Shown here: positions 19,564 through 30,233 of the stretch, piece after piece
How the letters are laid out: every line of letters begins with the position of its first letter
Position numbering within the stretch: the first letter of the stretch is position 1
Source: Pseudomonas massiliensis
GTDB lineage: Bacteria > Pseudomonadota > Gammaproteobacteria > Pseudomonadales > Pseudomonadaceae
NCBI RefSeq assembly: GCF_000826105.1
Contig: NZ_CCYK01000006.1
Span: 868,001-932,000, forward strand
Direction of reading: 5' to 3'
DNA length: 64,000 nucleotides
Position numbers and translations under genes: made by a program
The notes under the pieces: generated by a model
What the model was told of the DNA's origin: nothing
The model's database searches: none
The model's input: only the letters and a program-made list of their open reading frames with translations

Positions 19564-21006
19564 TCAGAGTCCGGCTTGCGCGTTGCGCGTGGTCACACCG
19601 GGGAACACGTTGCGTTTGCAGATCTTCGCTTCGACCTTCTGTGGCCCGACCGTAGCGTCTTCCGGCCCGTGGACTTCCACGGCCAGCAGGTTCATCTTCG
19701 GCCAGTCCGCATCATCGCGCAGCTCGAAGGCAAAGCGCCCGTCGGTGTCTGCCGTGGTAGGTTTTTCGATCTTGATGTCTTCGTGACGTCCATTCATGTA
19801 CCAAAGGGTCGCTTTCAGGTTCTTGACCGCAGGGTCGGCGAACTTGATATCGACCTGGTGGTTCCAGTTTTCCAGCTCCTTGATACCGTTCTGGCCGTTG
19901 ACCAGCAGTTCGGTGGTCTGGTTGGGCTTGACCACGCCGCTACCGGTGAGCTCGGCGGTCTTGCCGTCACAACCATCGCCCATCAGCGCCATCATCTGGC
20001 GATAGATGGTTTCCTGGTCCAGCGGGTACAGCGGGGAGAACTCCCATACGAGGATCTTCGGCGGCTTCTTCTGGAACTCATCGCTGCCCAGGTATTGCAG
20101 CATCGAACCCTCGAAGCCACCGCCCGGGAAGGCTACGTTCAGCACGTCGGCATTGCTGTATTGCTGGAGGAAGCCGGCGAAGTTGTAGTTCTTGCCGCTA
20201 TGGCTGGTACCGACCAGGGTGATGTCCGGGCTGGCGGAGTCGCCGAACAGATCGTTGTCACCGGCCGCACCCTTGGGTTCGGTGCTGAAGGTGTCCATGT
20301 ACTGAATGGCGTAGCTGGTGCCGCAAAGCTGCCCGGCCATGTTCTGCAGGGTGCCGGTCTTGCCCATGCGCCCGGAGACCTTGGTTTCGAACTCCTTCTT
20401 GGCGATGCCGGAGTAGCCAGGCACCTTTTTGATGGTTTCGGCGACGATCCTGGCGGTACGCTCGGCACCGTACGGCGTCCAGTGCTGGTCGCCGCGGAAG
20501 TAGAAGTCGTGGGCCTGCTGCTCATTGGTCAAGGGCGACAGGTCAGGCACATGGTAGCCCATGGCCTGGAAACGGCCGAGCATGTCCTTGTAGTTCTTCA
20601 GCGCAGTGTTGTAGTCGAAGCGCTCGCGGTCGGCGGGCAGCATGCGCGCGCGATCCACCAGGCCACGGGTGGGCTGGTACACGATGACCACTTCCACGCC
20701 GCGCGCCTTGAAGGCGTCATGCAGCTGTTTCATCCGGCGGTAGCCTTCGGGCGAGGTCTTGAACTCGGTCCGCAGGTCTTCCACGGTACGGAACAGCCAA
20801 TCGCCCTCCCCTTTTATCAGGGTAGTGAAGTTGCGCTGGTAACGGGTAACGTAGTTCTTCGCATCGGCCGCGGCCGGGCAGAGCTGGCAGCAGGGCTGCG
20901 CGGTGAACACAGGAGGCTGCACTTCGGCGGCCTGCGCGCTGCCCGACGCATAAAGGGCAGCGGCCAGGCCCGACAGGCTGAGCAGCTTGATGAAATGTGA
21001 ATGCAT
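19564..21006 (-). CDS. algX: Alginate biosynthesis and acetylation protein AlgX
   Basis: A 480-residue periplasmic protein (P. aeruginosa 474) with a signal peptide ending at about residue 26. The SGNH-like domain shows the Asp/His pair in FYFRGDQHWTPYGAERTARI and the Ser in VGTSHSGKNYNF. A C-terminal carbohydrate-binding module covers the last 130 residues or so. AlgX binds the polymer, acetylates it and bridges to AlgK. It lies 10 bp after algG. Confidence 0.95.
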   Translation of the reverse strand: MHSHFIKLLSLSGLAAALYASGSAQAAEVQPPVFTAQPCCQLCPAAADAKNYVTRYQRNFTTLIKGEGDWLFRTVEDLRTEFKTSPEGYRRMKQLHDAFKARGVEVVIVYQPTRGLVDRARMLPADRERFDYNTALKNYKDMLGRFQAMGYHVPDLSPLTNEQQAHDFYFRGDQHWTPYGAERTARIVAETIKKVPGYSGIAKKEFETKVSGRMGKTGTLQNMAGQLCGTSYAIQYMDTFSTEPKGAAGDNDLFGDSASPDITLVGTSHSGKNYNFAGFLQQYSNADVLNVAFPGGGFEGSMLQYLGSDEFQKKPPKILVWEFSPLYPLDQETIYRQMMALMGDGCDGKTAELTGSGVVKPNQTTELLVNGQNGIKELENWNHQVDIKFADPAVKNLKATLWYMNGRHEDIKIEKPTTADTDGRFAFELRDDADWPKMNLLAVEVHGPEDATVGPQKVEAKICKRNVFPGVTTRNAQAGL

Positions 21007-21016
21007 GGGATGTTCC

Positions 21017-22636
21017 TTAATCCTGCGCCATGTCTGTCTGTTTTTCGACGGGGTCGATCAGCACTGCTTTCTGTTGGCGTACCAGCAGATCCAGGATCTC
21101 GGTCTGGTGTTCACCCAGGATCCCGGTGAAGCTGATGCCGCCCTGCTTGGCGGGTGCCAGCATTGCCACGCGATACAGTTCGATACTCAAGGGCGAGTCG
21201 ATGGCCAGCGGGTTGGTCCCGTTGCCGGACAGCTCGCCACCGACCACGATCATCGACACTTCAGCGTCGAAGGGGTCCAGGCGCACGTCACGGTCGGTAT
21301 CGCTCAGGTCCTTGATGTGGCCGTAGACGCCGGTCAGGCCGTTGGCCATCGCCACGTTCTCGTAGAGACGGATATTGGTGCTGTTGCGCACACGGATACC
21401 GTGCCGCTTGTTGGCTACCAGCTTGTTGCCCCACAGCAGGTTGTCGCCGCTCTCGTACAAGGTGATGCCGTCGGTGTGGTTCTGGTAGATCTCGTTGTAG
21501 GCCACCAGGTTGCCCACGCTGTTACGGTCCAGTACCACGCCCGAGAGGTGGTTGTCGTAGCTGCGGTTGTTGATGATGAAGCTGTCGTTCACCTCACGGG
21601 AAATGATGATCCCGTGCTTTTTCTTGGTCCCGTAGACGGTATTGTCCGCGATGATCAGGCCGTGGGAACGGTCGTGCGGGTCGATGCCGTAGACGATGTT
21701 GTCATGGTAGGTGCTGCTCTTGACCACGAAACCCTGGGTTTCATAGCAGTAGTAGCCGTACCACATGTCCGAGAAGGTGGAGCCGATGATCCAGCCGGTA
21801 GGCTCGGTACGATTCATCTGCGCCTTCATGCTCGGCGTGTACTGGGAAATACTCACACCGTAGGACTTACTTTCGTTGTAACCGAAGCTCTTCATTTCGG
21901 TGTTGACGATGTAAGTCTCGGTGCCACCCCAGCTCACCAGGAACGGGCGGAACTCGTTGGGTGTCTTGAACCATGCCTGGTCGTTCTTCGCCTCGCTCCA
22001 GCCAGTCACCTTGGTATCGAAGGTGAACAGCTTGCCGTCGTTGACGATGAACGAGCCGCCGTCCTGGGACAACCGCAGGTCTTTCACGCGGCCGTCGATT
22101 TCCAGGGTGGCGCCATGGGACACCACGATAGGCACGCGCGCCAGCCATACGCCAGGCGAGGTCTCGCGCAGGTACTGTTTGGGCACGGTCTTGCCAAGGT
22201 CAGCGAAGTTGACATAGCCGCCGTCGATGAAGATCGCCTGCGGGATGCCGCGCTGCTTCCCGACCCAGGCCATCATCTTGTTGTCGCCGCCGATGAAGGC
22301 CTTGAGCGGCAGTTCCTGCATCATGCGACGCATGGCCACCTTGCCCTTCTTGCTGCGGTCCACCTTGGCATGCGCGGCGGCAGCGGTGTAGCCGCTGAGG
22401 TCGGGCAGCTTGGGCGCCGCCAGGTTCAACGGCTCGGTGGGCGCGGAGGCGACGCTGTAGGTCTTGGCGACCTGCAGCTCCTTGGTGGTACCGGGCTTGG
22501 CCGCGGCGGCCTGGGTCGCCGGCGCGGTGTTGGCCAGGGCGGTGCCGCCGGCGACCAGCAGGGCTGCGGCCAGCAGCGCAACGGGCCAGGCGCGCTTGCG
22601 CACCTGCGGCCGCACCTTGCTATGTGGATGCTTCAT
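21017..22636 (-). CDS. algG: Mannuronan C5-epimerase AlgG
   Basis: A 539-residue periplasmic right-handed beta-helix protein that converts mannuronate to guluronate in the polymer. The catalytic DPHDRS motif is present in VYGIDPHDRSHGLIIADN. Several parabeta repeats of the NxxxG type follow (about residues 320-450). The signal peptide region is VALLAAALLVAGGTALA, and a Pro/Ala-rich linker follows it. It is positioned between algE and algX as in other pseudomonads. Confidence 0.95.
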   Translation of the reverse strand: MKHPHSKVRPQVRKRAWPVALLAAALLVAGGTALANTAPATQAAAAKPGTTKELQVAKTYSVASAPTEPLNLAAPKLPDLSGYTAAAAHAKVDRSKKGKVAMRRMMQELPLKAFIGGDNKMMAWVGKQRGIPQAIFIDGGYVNFADLGKTVPKQYLRETSPGVWLARVPIVVSHGATLEIDGRVKDLRLSQDGGSFIVNDGKLFTFDTKVTGWSEAKNDQAWFKTPNEFRPFLVSWGGTETYIVNTEMKSFGYNESKSYGVSISQYTPSMKAQMNRTEPTGWIIGSTFSDMWYGYYCYETQGFVVKSSTYHDNIVYGIDPHDRSHGLIIADNTVYGTKKKHGIIISREVNDSFIINNRSYDNHLSGVVLDRNSVGNLVAYNEIYQNHTDGITLYESGDNLLWGNKLVANKRHGIRVRNSTNIRLYENVAMANGLTGVYGHIKDLSDTDRDVRLDPFDAEVSMIVVGGELSGNGTNPLAIDSPLSIELYRVAMLAPAKQGGISFTGILGEHQTEILDLLVRQQKAVLIDPVEKQTDMAQD

Positions 22637-22663
22637 CTCATTGCACTCCCTTGGCGGTACCGA

Positions 22664-24157
22664 TCAGAAACGCCAGATCACGTCGACGATGGCCCGGTGC
22701 ATATAGTTGTCCACGCTGCCGGCATAGGCGTCGCCCGGCTTGAACACACCGGCACGCAGGCGAACCAGCGCGGAAGGCTCATCGAAGGATTGACTCAGGC
22801 TGGCCGGCAGCAGGCCCTGCTTGAAGTACTTGGTTACAACCAGATCGACTTCCTGGCCCAGGTCCTTCTCGCCGTCGTTGAGCGGCAAGGTGGACAGCGA
22901 AATGTCACCGGAGGTAGCGTCGGTAGATTCGTAGGCGGCGTTGATGTTGCTGCCACCAATGGCCGAGTCACCGTCTACCCGCCAGAAACGGTGGTAGATC
23001 AGGCTGGCATCGTAGTCTTCCTGCATTTCCCAGGAAGCGAACACCGAGGCGGTCTGCACGTTGGCCAGTTCAGCCTGGAAGGCTTCGCCGAAACGGCTGA
23101 TGCGCGAGCGGGTACCGGTCCAGCTGGAGCGGTTGCTCTGCAGGCCGTTCTGCTCGTATTCCTTGCTGGCCCGGGCGTAGGCGGCGCCTACTTGCCATTG
23201 CGGGTCCAGGCGCCAGCGCACACCCAGGTCGGTGGCCCAGCCGCTGACATGCTCGCCGTAGGTATCCCCGGCGGTAACGATGCCGTCGGTGTCGGTACGG
23301 TTGAAGGTATCCCGGTTGCCGGTCAGCCAGGTCAGGCTACCCCAGTAGTTGAGCTGGTTGGTGTTGCGATGGTTGTAGGCATCGCTGGTCGCTTCCAGGC
23401 CAACCCAGGTCAGGTTGCCGTTGCTGGTCTTGTCCAGGTCGTCGATTTCCTCGCCAGCATTGGCCAGTTCACCGTCGTCATGCACGTGGTGAGCACGCAG
23501 GCCTACCCACTGGCTTGGCGCCCACTGGTAGGAAACATCGCCCCAGACATGGGTGCGGTCCTTGTCGTTGGGCGACAGGCGCGAGTAGTCGGTACGGTAG
23601 TCGCTGAAGCGCTGGCCCACGCCCACGTCTGCCTTGAGCAGGGTGGTGTCCAGGTTCCAGGTCAGGGACTCGATATAGTTGTCGTGCCATTGACCGTCGT
23701 CCTGGCGCAGGCGCTGACGGCCGAACTTGACCTGCTCGCCAGGGTAAGGCGTGAGCAGACGGTTGTAGCCAACCCAGAACTCGCGCAGGGCCAGATAGCT
23801 GTCGTCGGCTTCGCGGTCCTTGCTGTAGTAGCGGCTGTTGCTCGATCCGGAGACGTTGTCGTCCGGCTGCAGCAGAGGGTCGGTCTGGATGGTGTCCGAC
23901 GCGGCCACGGCCTGGCCCATGAAATAGGCGCTCCAGTTGCCCCACTGGCCATAAGCCCAGGGACGCAGGTCGATACCGATACCGGTGACGTCGCCGCCGG
24001 AGCGAGTGCCCAGGTCACGGTCGTCTTCGGACTGGCCGGTGATCTTCACTTCCAGGCCGAAGTTATCGGTGGCGGTCAGGGCCGCCAGGGTCGGGCACGA
24101 CCAAAGTGTCGCAAAGCCCAGGCCAATGCCGGCCAGGGTCCATTTATTCAGGATCAT
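22664..24157 (-). CDS. algE: Alginate outer-membrane porin AlgE
   Basis: A 497-residue outer-membrane beta-barrel (P. aeruginosa about 490) that exports alginate. It has a signal peptide ([20 protein letters not shown]) and alternating aromatic/hydrophobic strands such as LAYWGSL-type turns. The last residues, VIWRF, end in the C-terminal Phe expected for BAM-dependent insertion. Its start overlaps the algK stop (ATGA), indicating coupling with the lipoprotein that assists its assembly. Confidence 0.95.
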   Translation of the reverse strand: MILNKWTLAGIGLGFATLWSCPTLAALTATDNFGLEVKITGQSEDDRDLGTRSGGDVTGIGIDLRPWAYGQWGNWSAYFMGQAVAASDTIQTDPLLQPDDNVSGSSNSRYYSKDREADDSYLALREFWVGYNRLLTPYPGEQVKFGRQRLRQDDGQWHDNYIESLTWNLDTTLLKADVGVGQRFSDYRTDYSRLSPNDKDRTHVWGDVSYQWAPSQWVGLRAHHVHDDGELANAGEEIDDLDKTSNGNLTWVGLEATSDAYNHRNTNQLNYWGSLTWLTGNRDTFNRTDTDGIVTAGDTYGEHVSGWATDLGVRWRLDPQWQVGAAYARASKEYEQNGLQSNRSSWTGTRSRISRFGEAFQAELANVQTASVFASWEMQEDYDASLIYHRFWRVDGDSAIGGSNINAAYESTDATSGDISLSTLPLNDGEKDLGQEVDLVVTKYFKQGLLPASLSQSFDEPSALVRLRAGVFKPGDAYAGSVDNYMHRAIVDVIWRF

Positions 24158-25638
24158 AGATCTTCACCTTCACCGACGGCTATCTGTTGCGGGTCGTCCT
24201 TCTCTGGCGCGACATCGTCCTGCGGCACCATGGAGGTGATGCCAGGGGCCGGGGCCACGCCGCGCGAGGCGACTTCCTGCTGCAACAGGCGCTGAGCCTG
24301 AGGCTTGAGCTGCGGCGGTAGTTGTTCTTCGACGGTTTTAGCCAGGTCCAGGACTTCCTGACGCGGCTGCGGAGTAGCCAGCGCCTGGGTCTTGGCCAGT
24401 TGGCTGAACACGTATGCATTGGCAGGGTTCGGCACGGTGCCACGGCCGTTGAAATACAACTGCGCCAGGGCGAAGTCCGCGCTGTTCTGGCCGCGCCGGG
24501 CAGCGATGAGCAGGTTGTCGACGGCCTTCTGCGGCTCGACCATGCCCAGGTAGCCACGGCGGTAAATCTGGCCCAGGTAGTAGTAGGCGCTGACCTGGTC
24601 CGGGGTGGCCTTCTTCAGGTGCTCCTCGGCCTTGGCGGCATCCGGCAGCACCACCTTGCCTTCGTAGTAGATCTTGCCCAGCAGCAACTCGGCGCGGCTC
24701 GGGTCGGCGTCGTGGCCCTTCTCGATGTAGCCCAGCAACTGGTCGGTATCGCCCAGGTCTGGGTTGTCGTATTGCAACTGGGCCAGGCTGATCCAGGCGC
24801 CCGGGTAGGTGCCCGTGGCGCTTTCCAGCAGGGCCTGAGCCGTTTTCGGATCCGGAGTGCCCAGCTCGCGGTTGGCGATCACCCGGGCCACGGCGTCTAC
24901 TCGCGCCGGGATGACCTTGCCAGCGGCGAAGGCGTCCTGCAGGCGCTTGACCAGTGCCGCCTGATCTTCAGTGCGGTTCTGCTTCTGGTAGACGGTGGCC
25001 AGCTCGACGTAGCAGACGTCGTTGGTGTCCAGCGCCGCCTTGCAGATGCGCTCAACCTCGGCCAGGTTCTGGTCGTAGGTGTTCTGCACGCGATAGAGAA
25101 TGATCTGGGCCAGGCCGGCTTCAGGGTAGCCCGCCGCTTTCCACTCGTTGATCTTCTGCTGGGCATTTACCCCAGGGAAGCTCTGCGGATACTGGATGTA
25201 CAGCAAGGCCAACGCCATCAGGGTACCGCCCTCGCCACTGGCGAAGGATTGCTTGAGCAGGCCCTCGGCTTCGTGGCGCTCGGCTTCGGTGCTGTTGGGC
25301 TTGGCTGCCAGCAACTTGCCCAGGCGCGCCGCGGCGCGGGGGGAAGTCGCAGCGGCTGCCCGGTAGGTCGCCTCTGCCTTGGCCAATTGCGCGGGATCAC
25401 CGCTTTCTACCCAAATGTCGGCCAGGCCGACCTGGGCATCGGCGTAACCCAGGTCCGCCAATTGCTGGTAATTCTGTTGCGCCAGGGCCACGTTGCCACT
25501 TTTCATGGCTTCGTTGGCCAGGCGCTGGTCCGGCAGCCCGGCGCAGCCGGCAAGGCCCAGGGCAACGGCCAGGCCTAGGAGGGCCGGCCGGTGCAAGTGT
25601 CGTAAGGTGTCAGCCACGCTCATTCTCCTGGCGCTCAC
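24154..25638 (-). CDS. algK: Alginate secretion lipoprotein AlgK
   Basis: A 494-residue TPR/Sel1-like lipoprotein. The signal peptide ends in the lipobox LAGC at about residues 29-32. Sel1-like repeats fill the body (for example [20 protein letters not shown] and [20 protein letters not shown]). AlgK helps AlgE localise and links it to the AlgX/Alg44 side. The C-terminal 60 residues are Gln/Pro-rich. The stop overlaps the algE start; its own start abuts the alg44 stop. Confidence 0.95.
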   Translation of the reverse strand: MSARRMSVADTLRHLHRPALLGLAVALGLAGCAGLPDQRLANEAMKSGNVALAQQNYQQLADLGYADAQVGLADIWVESGDPAQLAKAEATYRAAAATSPRAAARLGKLLAAKPNSTEAERHEAEGLLKQSFASGEGGTLMALALLYIQYPQSFPGVNAQQKINEWKAAGYPEAGLAQIILYRVQNTYDQNLAEVERICKAALDTNDVCYVELATVYQKQNRTEDQAALVKRLQDAFAAGKVIPARVDAVARVIANRELGTPDPKTAQALLESATGTYPGAWISLAQLQYDNPDLGDTDQLLGYIEKGHDADPSRAELLLGKIYYEGKVVLPDAAKAEEHLKKATPDQVSAYYYLGQIYRRGYLGMVEPQKAVDNLLIAARRGQNSADFALAQLYFNGRGTVPNPANAYVFSQLAKTQALATPQPRQEVLDLAKTVEEQLPPQLKPQAQRLLQQEVASRGVAPAPGITSMVPQDDVAPEKDDPQQIAVGEGEDL

Positions 25639-26802
25639 TTAGAAACCGTGGGCCATGGCTTTGTCGATCAGCCAGTCCAGGGAAGGACCGTGGGTGCTCG
25701 ATACATCGACAGGGCGGCCAGCGAATTTCACGTCCAGAGGCTGATCAGGCTTGATGGTCACACGCATGTCGGTAGACAGGTCGTCTACCTTCAGGGCGGT
25801 AGCGTTGACGATCTGGCCGGAGCGCAGTTGGTCGTCGCCGGCTACGCGGAAGTCCACCTTGGTGCCTGGGCGAACGTCGTCGATCTGGCGGTAGGTGTAA
25901 CGGGCTTCGACGTTCGCGGTGGCGTTACGTGGCACCAGGTTGAAGATCACATCGCCTTTGCTGGCGTACTGGCCATTGGGGACCAGCTGCTGAGCCACGA
26001 TGCAATCGCAAGGCGAGGTCAGGGTACCGGTCATTTGCTTGCCGAACAGTTCGGTGACTTTCTGAGGAGTCAGGTCCTGCTCTTCCAGGTGACCCTTGAG
26101 CACGTCCAGCATGCTGGTGCTGAAGGTGGCCAGCGGCGAGCCTTTTGGCGCAACGCCGTTGGCGCCGACCAGGCTGGACACGGTGCCGTCGCGAGGCATG
26201 GTGATGTTCATGCCCGGAGCGGCAACGATGCCGGACTCAGCGTGGGTCACGAAGTACAGGTTGTACACGGACTTGAAGATATAGCCGAAGGCGACCAGGC
26301 CGATCAGGAAGATGCCCAGGCTGAAGGTCACTGCCCGCAGGCGGCCGAAGAACGACATGTCGTTGGAGGCGGCCTTGCGCTTGCGCGCCTTAGTGAAGTT
26401 GTCACGCTGCAGGGTACCGAGCACATCGCCCATGGTGACCAGCTCGCCGGACAGGTGCGAAGTGATCAGGTGACGCAAGGTGGAGATGTCGGCCTGGTCC
26501 AGGTTCTGGAACTGGGCGCCGACGCGACCGTTGCCTTCGATGGAGCGGGCCTGGAACTCGACGTCCATGCCCAGGCCCAGGTTGTCGACCACGAACATCA
26601 GGCGGCCGCGGTACAGCTCGCCTTCTACCAGGGGCTTCTTGGGCATGAAGGAGAAACCACCGGCCGACAGGTCTTCGACCTTGGCTTCCTGGGTTTCACG
26701 ATTCGGGCCGATGAAACGGATCTTAGCTGGCATGCGAACCCGGGCATGCTGGCGCTGGGCTTCGGACTCATGGACCACATTGGGGTTTACGGCTGTATTC
26801 AT
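25639..26802 (-). CDS. alg44: Alginate polymerase c-di-GMP receptor Alg44
   Basis: A 387-residue inner-membrane protein. The N-terminal PilZ domain has both c-di-GMP-binding motifs: the Arg motif in RQHARVRMP (about residues 17-25) and DLSAGGFSF (about 44-52). One transmembrane helix (about residues 155-180) is followed by a periplasmic HlyD-like domain. Binding c-di-GMP activates polymerisation by Alg8. It lies between alg8 and algK as expected. Confidence 0.95.
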   Translation of the reverse strand: MNTAVNPNVVHESEAQRQHARVRMPAKIRFIGPNRETQEAKVEDLSAGGFSFMPKKPLVEGELYRGRLMFVVDNLGLGMDVEFQARSIEGNGRVGAQFQNLDQADISTLRHLITSHLSGELVTMGDVLGTLQRDNFTKARKRKAASNDMSFFGRLRAVTFSLGIFLIGLVAFGYIFKSVYNLYFVTHAESGIVAAPGMNITMPRDGTVSSLVGANGVAPKGSPLATFSTSMLDVLKGHLEEQDLTPQKVTELFGKQMTGTLTSPCDCIVAQQLVPNGQYASKGDVIFNLVPRNATANVEARYTYRQIDDVRPGTKVDFRVAGDDQLRSGQIVNATALKVDDLSTDMRVTIKPDQPLDVKFAGRPVDVSSTHGPSLDWLIDKAMAHGF

Positions 26803-26836
26803 GGCTAATTTTCCTACTTAATCCATTGAGGGCTGG

Positions 26837-28318
26837 TCAGACGATCGCGAACAGGAAAGCAACGAAGATGCTGCCCGCCGAGAAGGTCATGGTCCGAGAC
26901 GACCAGGTGTTGAACCATTGTTGAAAACTGGCGAGATCGCGTTTGTTGGTGGTGGGCTGCCGGGTCCAGGACTGTCGGTCGAGGCGGAAGAACACGTAGA
27001 TCTTCATCAGCGCGCCGACGATCTGGTTGTAATAGAGAATGATCGGGTAGGCCGGCCCCACCGAGTGCCCACTGAGGGACAACAGGATGGTCAGGATCAG
27101 ACGGGTAATGCCGATCCACAGCAGGTAACCGAGCAGGAAGGCCACGCTGTACTTGAAGGTCGCGATCAGTGCGGCGGTCAGGCCGAGCAAGGACGTCCAC
27201 ATGGACACGCGCTGGTCGAACAGCACCACCATGGTGAACAGGCCCAGCCGACGAATCCCCAGGCCCAGGGCACGGGAGTTCTGGCGCAGGTTGTTGCCGT
27301 ACCAGCGGTACATCAGCTTGCGGCTGGCCTTGACGAAGCTCTTCTCCGGCGGATGCTCCACGGTATTGATGGTCGCATCGGGCACGTAGAAGGTGTCATA
27401 ACCCAGGCGCATCAGGCTGAACCAGCTCGACTTGTCGTCACCGGTCAGGAAGCGGAAGGTTCCCAGGCGCCAGTGCTTGAGCGAGTCGGCTTCCACGTCG
27501 GCGATGAACATCGGGTCGGTGACCACGGAGGCGCGGAAGACGGACATCCGGCCAGTCATGGTCAGCACGCGCTTGGACAAGGCCATGGAGCACATGTTGA
27601 TATGGCGCTGGGCGAAGCGCAGCTTGTGCCATTCGCTCATGATGTAGCTGCCGCGCACTTCGCAGAACTCGTTGGTGGTCAGGCCACCGACGTTCGGCCA
27701 GAGGGCGAACCAAGGCACGGTCTTGCGCACCACGCCCTCGTTGAGCACGGTGTCGCCGTCGATCACGGCGACTACCGCGTTCTCGTCCGGCATGTGGCGG
27801 GAAATCGCGCGGAAGCCATAGGCCAGGCCGTCGCGCTTGCCGGTACCGGCGATGCGCACGAAGTCCAGGCTCACCCGCTCCGGCGGGTTCATCTTGGCCC
27901 AAAGGGACTTCATCAGCATTTCGTCCGACATTTCCACCAGCGATGCGACTATGGTGGTGGGGTAACCACTGTCGATCGCTTCGCGGATCACCGACTGGTA
28001 TACGGCGGCCGTGGTGCTGGCGTCGATACGGAAGCTGGTGACCATCAGGAAGACGTGGGACGGGTCCGCGTCGGCGCCCAGCTTTTGCACCTTGCGTCGC
28101 AGGTACGGGTAGACCACGTAAAGGAACAGCATGCCGCGCACGAAGTGCATGGCACCCATCGAGTAGCGCCAGATACCCACGGCGCCAATCAGGAAAATGA
28201 AATCCTTGGAATCAGGATTGAATAGCGATGGGGGCAGCGCGAGCGCCAGGCCCATCAGCAGACACAAGTAAAACAGCCATCCAGCAGCCTGGAGCAGGCC
28301 GTGCTTTAGCCCTGACAT
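26837..28318 (-). CDS. alg8: Alginate glycosyltransferase Alg8
   Basis: A 493-residue family-2 glycosyltransferase, the mannuronan polymerase in the inner membrane. It has N-terminal and C-terminal membrane segments. The cytoplasmic domain shows the DxD-type motif AVIDGDTVL, and an acceptor-site region TGDDKSSW. The Q/RxxRW-like motif is seen in [11 protein letters not shown]. It is the second gene of the operon, with a 102-bp gap and a stem-loop after algD. Confidence 0.95.
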   Translation of the reverse strand: MSGLKHGLLQAAGWLFYLCLLMGLALALPPSLFNPDSKDFIFLIGAVGIWRYSMGAMHFVRGMLFLYVVYPYLRRKVQKLGADADPSHVFLMVTSFRIDASTTAAVYQSVIREAIDSGYPTTIVASLVEMSDEMLMKSLWAKMNPPERVSLDFVRIAGTGKRDGLAYGFRAISRHMPDENAVVAVIDGDTVLNEGVVRKTVPWFALWPNVGGLTTNEFCEVRGSYIMSEWHKLRFAQRHINMCSMALSKRVLTMTGRMSVFRASVVTDPMFIADVEADSLKHWRLGTFRFLTGDDKSSWFSLMRLGYDTFYVPDATINTVEHPPEKSFVKASRKLMYRWYGNNLRQNSRALGLGIRRLGLFTMVVLFDQRVSMWTSLLGLTAALIATFKYSVAFLLGYLLWIGITRLILTILLSLSGHSVGPAYPIILYYNQIVGALMKIYVFFRLDRQSWTRQPTTNKRDLASFQQWFNTWSSRTMTFSAGSIFVAFLFAIV

Positions 28319-28384
28319 ATCCGCATCCGTCTCTTCATCGACCGCCCGGATCGGCGTTCGAAAGTGTTAAGGCAGGCGTAAAGA

Positions 28385-28412
28385 ACCGCGGGGGCCAAAG
28401 GCCCGCCGCGGT
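28385..28412 (-). promoter_or_regulatory. Stem-loop between algD and alg8
   Basis: ACCGCGG-GGGCC (28385-28396) and GGCCC-g-CCGCGGT (28400-28412) fold into a 12-bp stem with one bulge and a 3-nt loop. On the minus strand it lies just after the algD stop and is followed by TTCTTTACG. It could reduce expression of the rest of the operon relative to algD or protect the algD 3' end. This is inferred from location. Confidence 0.55.
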
Positions 28413-28420
28413 CATAGCTG

Positions 28421-29737
28421 TTACCAGCAGATACCTTCTGCGCTGACATCCGCCTTGGTGGCCTGCTTCATGAAGCCGACCAGGTCGAATACCTGCTTGC
28501 CCTCGGGTACGTTGTGAGCCAGGTCCGCGAAGTCCTTGCTGCCGTTACCCAGGATCAACACTTCTGCGCCGTTCACGACTTCGTTGAAGTCCGACTTGAG
28601 CAGCGAGGAAACGTGAGGAATCTTCGATTCGATGTATTCCTTGTTCGCGCCCAGGATACGAGCGTGCTCTACGTTCTTATCGTAGATGCTCAGCTCGAAG
28701 CCTTTGCCGATCAGGCGCTCGGCCAGCTCGACCAGGGGGCTTTCACGCAGGTCGTCGGTGCCAGCCTTGAAGCTCAGGCCCAGCAGGGCGATCTTGCGCT
28801 TGCCGTAGCGGCTGATCACGTCGAAGGCGTTCTGGACTTGCTGCTCGTTGCTCACCATCAGCGAGTTGAGCAGCGGCGCCTTGACGTCCAGCGCGCTGGC
28901 GCGGTAGGTCAGGGCACGCACGTCCTTGGGCAGGCAGGAACCACCGAAAGCGAAGCCTGGGCGCATGTAGTAGGCAGACAGGTTCAGGGCCTTGTCCTTG
29001 CAGACCACTTCCATCACTTCGCGACCATCGACGCCGACAGCCTTGGCGATGTTGCCGATCTCGTTGGCGAAGGTCACCTTGGTGGCGTGCCATACGTTGC
29101 AGGTGTACTTGATCATCTCGGCCACTTCGACCGGCTTGCGAATGATCTCGGCGTCCAGCTCGCTGTACAGGGACTCCAGCAGGTCACCGGACTCCTTGTC
29201 CAGTTCACCGATAACGGTCATCGGCGGGTGGTCGTAGTCAGCGATCGCGGTGCTTTCACGCAGGAATTCCGGGTTGACCGCCACGCCGAAGTCGACGCCG
29301 GCCTTCTTGCCGGAGTACTGCTCCAGGGTCGGGATGACCACGTTCTTCACGGTGCCTGGCAGCACGGTGCTGCGAACCACCACGGTGTGGCGCTCGGATT
29401 TTTCTTTCAGGACTTCACCGATGCTCTTGCACACGGCTTCGATGTAGTTCAGCTCGAGGTCGCCGTTCTTCTTGCTCGGCGTAGGGACGCACAGCATGGA
29501 GATCTGGGTGTCACGTACGGCTGCCTTGAAATCGACGGTACCGCTCAGCCGGCCATTCTTGCGCGCATCGCTCAGCAGCTCTTCCAAGCCGGGCTCGACG
29601 ATAGGGGATTTGCCCTGGTTGATAAGGTCGATCTTGACCTGCGAAACGTCGACTCCGATGACATCATGACCACGGTTGGTCAAGCAACCCGCACATACCG
29701 CGCCAACATAGCCCAAACCAAAGATGCTGATACGCAT
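28421..29737 (-). CDS. algD: GDP-mannose 6-dehydrogenase AlgD
   Basis: A 438-residue enzyme that commits GDP-mannose to alginate by NAD-dependent oxidation to GDP-mannuronate. The N-terminal Rossmann motif is IFGLGYVGAVCAG, and the catalytic Cys lies in FGGSCLPKDVRAL (about residue 268). The start was set at ATG 29737 because it gives the conserved MRISIFGLGYVG N-terminus and has GAGG 8 bp upstream. An in-frame GTG three codons earlier falls within that ribosome site. It is the first gene of the alginate operon. Confidence 0.96.
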   Translation of the reverse strand: MRISIFGLGYVGAVCAGCLTNRGHDVIGVDVSQVKIDLINQGKSPIVEPGLEELLSDARKNGRLSGTVDFKAAVRDTQISMLCVPTPSKKNGDLELNYIEAVCKSIGEVLKEKSERHTVVVRSTVLPGTVKNVVIPTLEQYSGKKAGVDFGVAVNPEFLRESTAIADYDHPPMTVIGELDKESGDLLESLYSELDAEIIRKPVEVAEMIKYTCNVWHATKVTFANEIGNIAKAVGVDGREVMEVVCKDKALNLSAYYMRPGFAFGGSCLPKDVRALTYRASALDVKAPLLNSLMVSNEQQVQNAFDVISRYGKRKIALLGLSFKAGTDDLRESPLVELAERLIGKGFELSIYDKNVEHARILGANKEYIESKIPHVSSLLKSDFNEVVNGAEVLILGNGSKDFADLAHNVPEGKQVFDLVGFMKQATKADVSAEGICW

Positions 29738-30233
29738 CGCATTCACCTCATGTGTTTATCACGTCGACCCAACTCAGGAGCCGACTAGGGGTTAATTAAC
29801 CAGCAATATTCGGGCACTCGGATGCGTGACAACTAACGTGTCATTCCGACTGTCACACACCTCATGCAGGCATAATTAGTCCGAGTGCCCCAGAATGTGC
29901 ACTCAACAAGGGCACCCTTGAACCGTGACTAAATGGTTCGCCCTGGAATGTAGCCAGCCTTTATTACAAAACGGCTCACTTTCTTTCGCTACTTGCCTTC
30001 GCACTGTTGTTATGACTTGCGAATCAAGCATTAAGCCGCGTGCATGAATTTGCCTCGCAAATTCGAAACTGGCCTTGCGTTGAGGGTAGTAATGGTGCGC
30101 GCTCTCCTGAGATCAACCTTCGGGCTGTTCAGACAGTTCCCATCAAGTCATACGCCTGGATCGCTACCTCCAGCCGCTCCAACTTCTCCTTTGTACGTCA
30201 TCTCTCACACGTTCAGAGTCTCGGTACGCGTCG
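29738..30233 (-). promoter_or_regulatory. Long algD leader with nested stem-loop
   Basis: About 490 nt separate the predicted transcription start (near 30228) from the algD ATG. GGGCACTCGGA (29812-29822) and TCCGAGTGCCC (29880-29890) are perfect 11-bp arms. Inside lie a second pair, GTGACA (29826-29831) and TGTCAC (29851-29856), and a shorter GACA/TGTC. A 12-bp palindrome, GGTTAATTAACC, is at 29790-29801. The region is much AT-richer than the genes around it. A long leader is also known upstream of algD in P. aeruginosa. Confidence 0.6.

Noticed and set aside
20987..24295. 1102-codon open frame antisense to algX/algG/algE
   Set aside because: Long antisense frames are common opposite high-GC genes; its product (VVGHQVAHAV-type repeats) is the shadow of the alginate genes.
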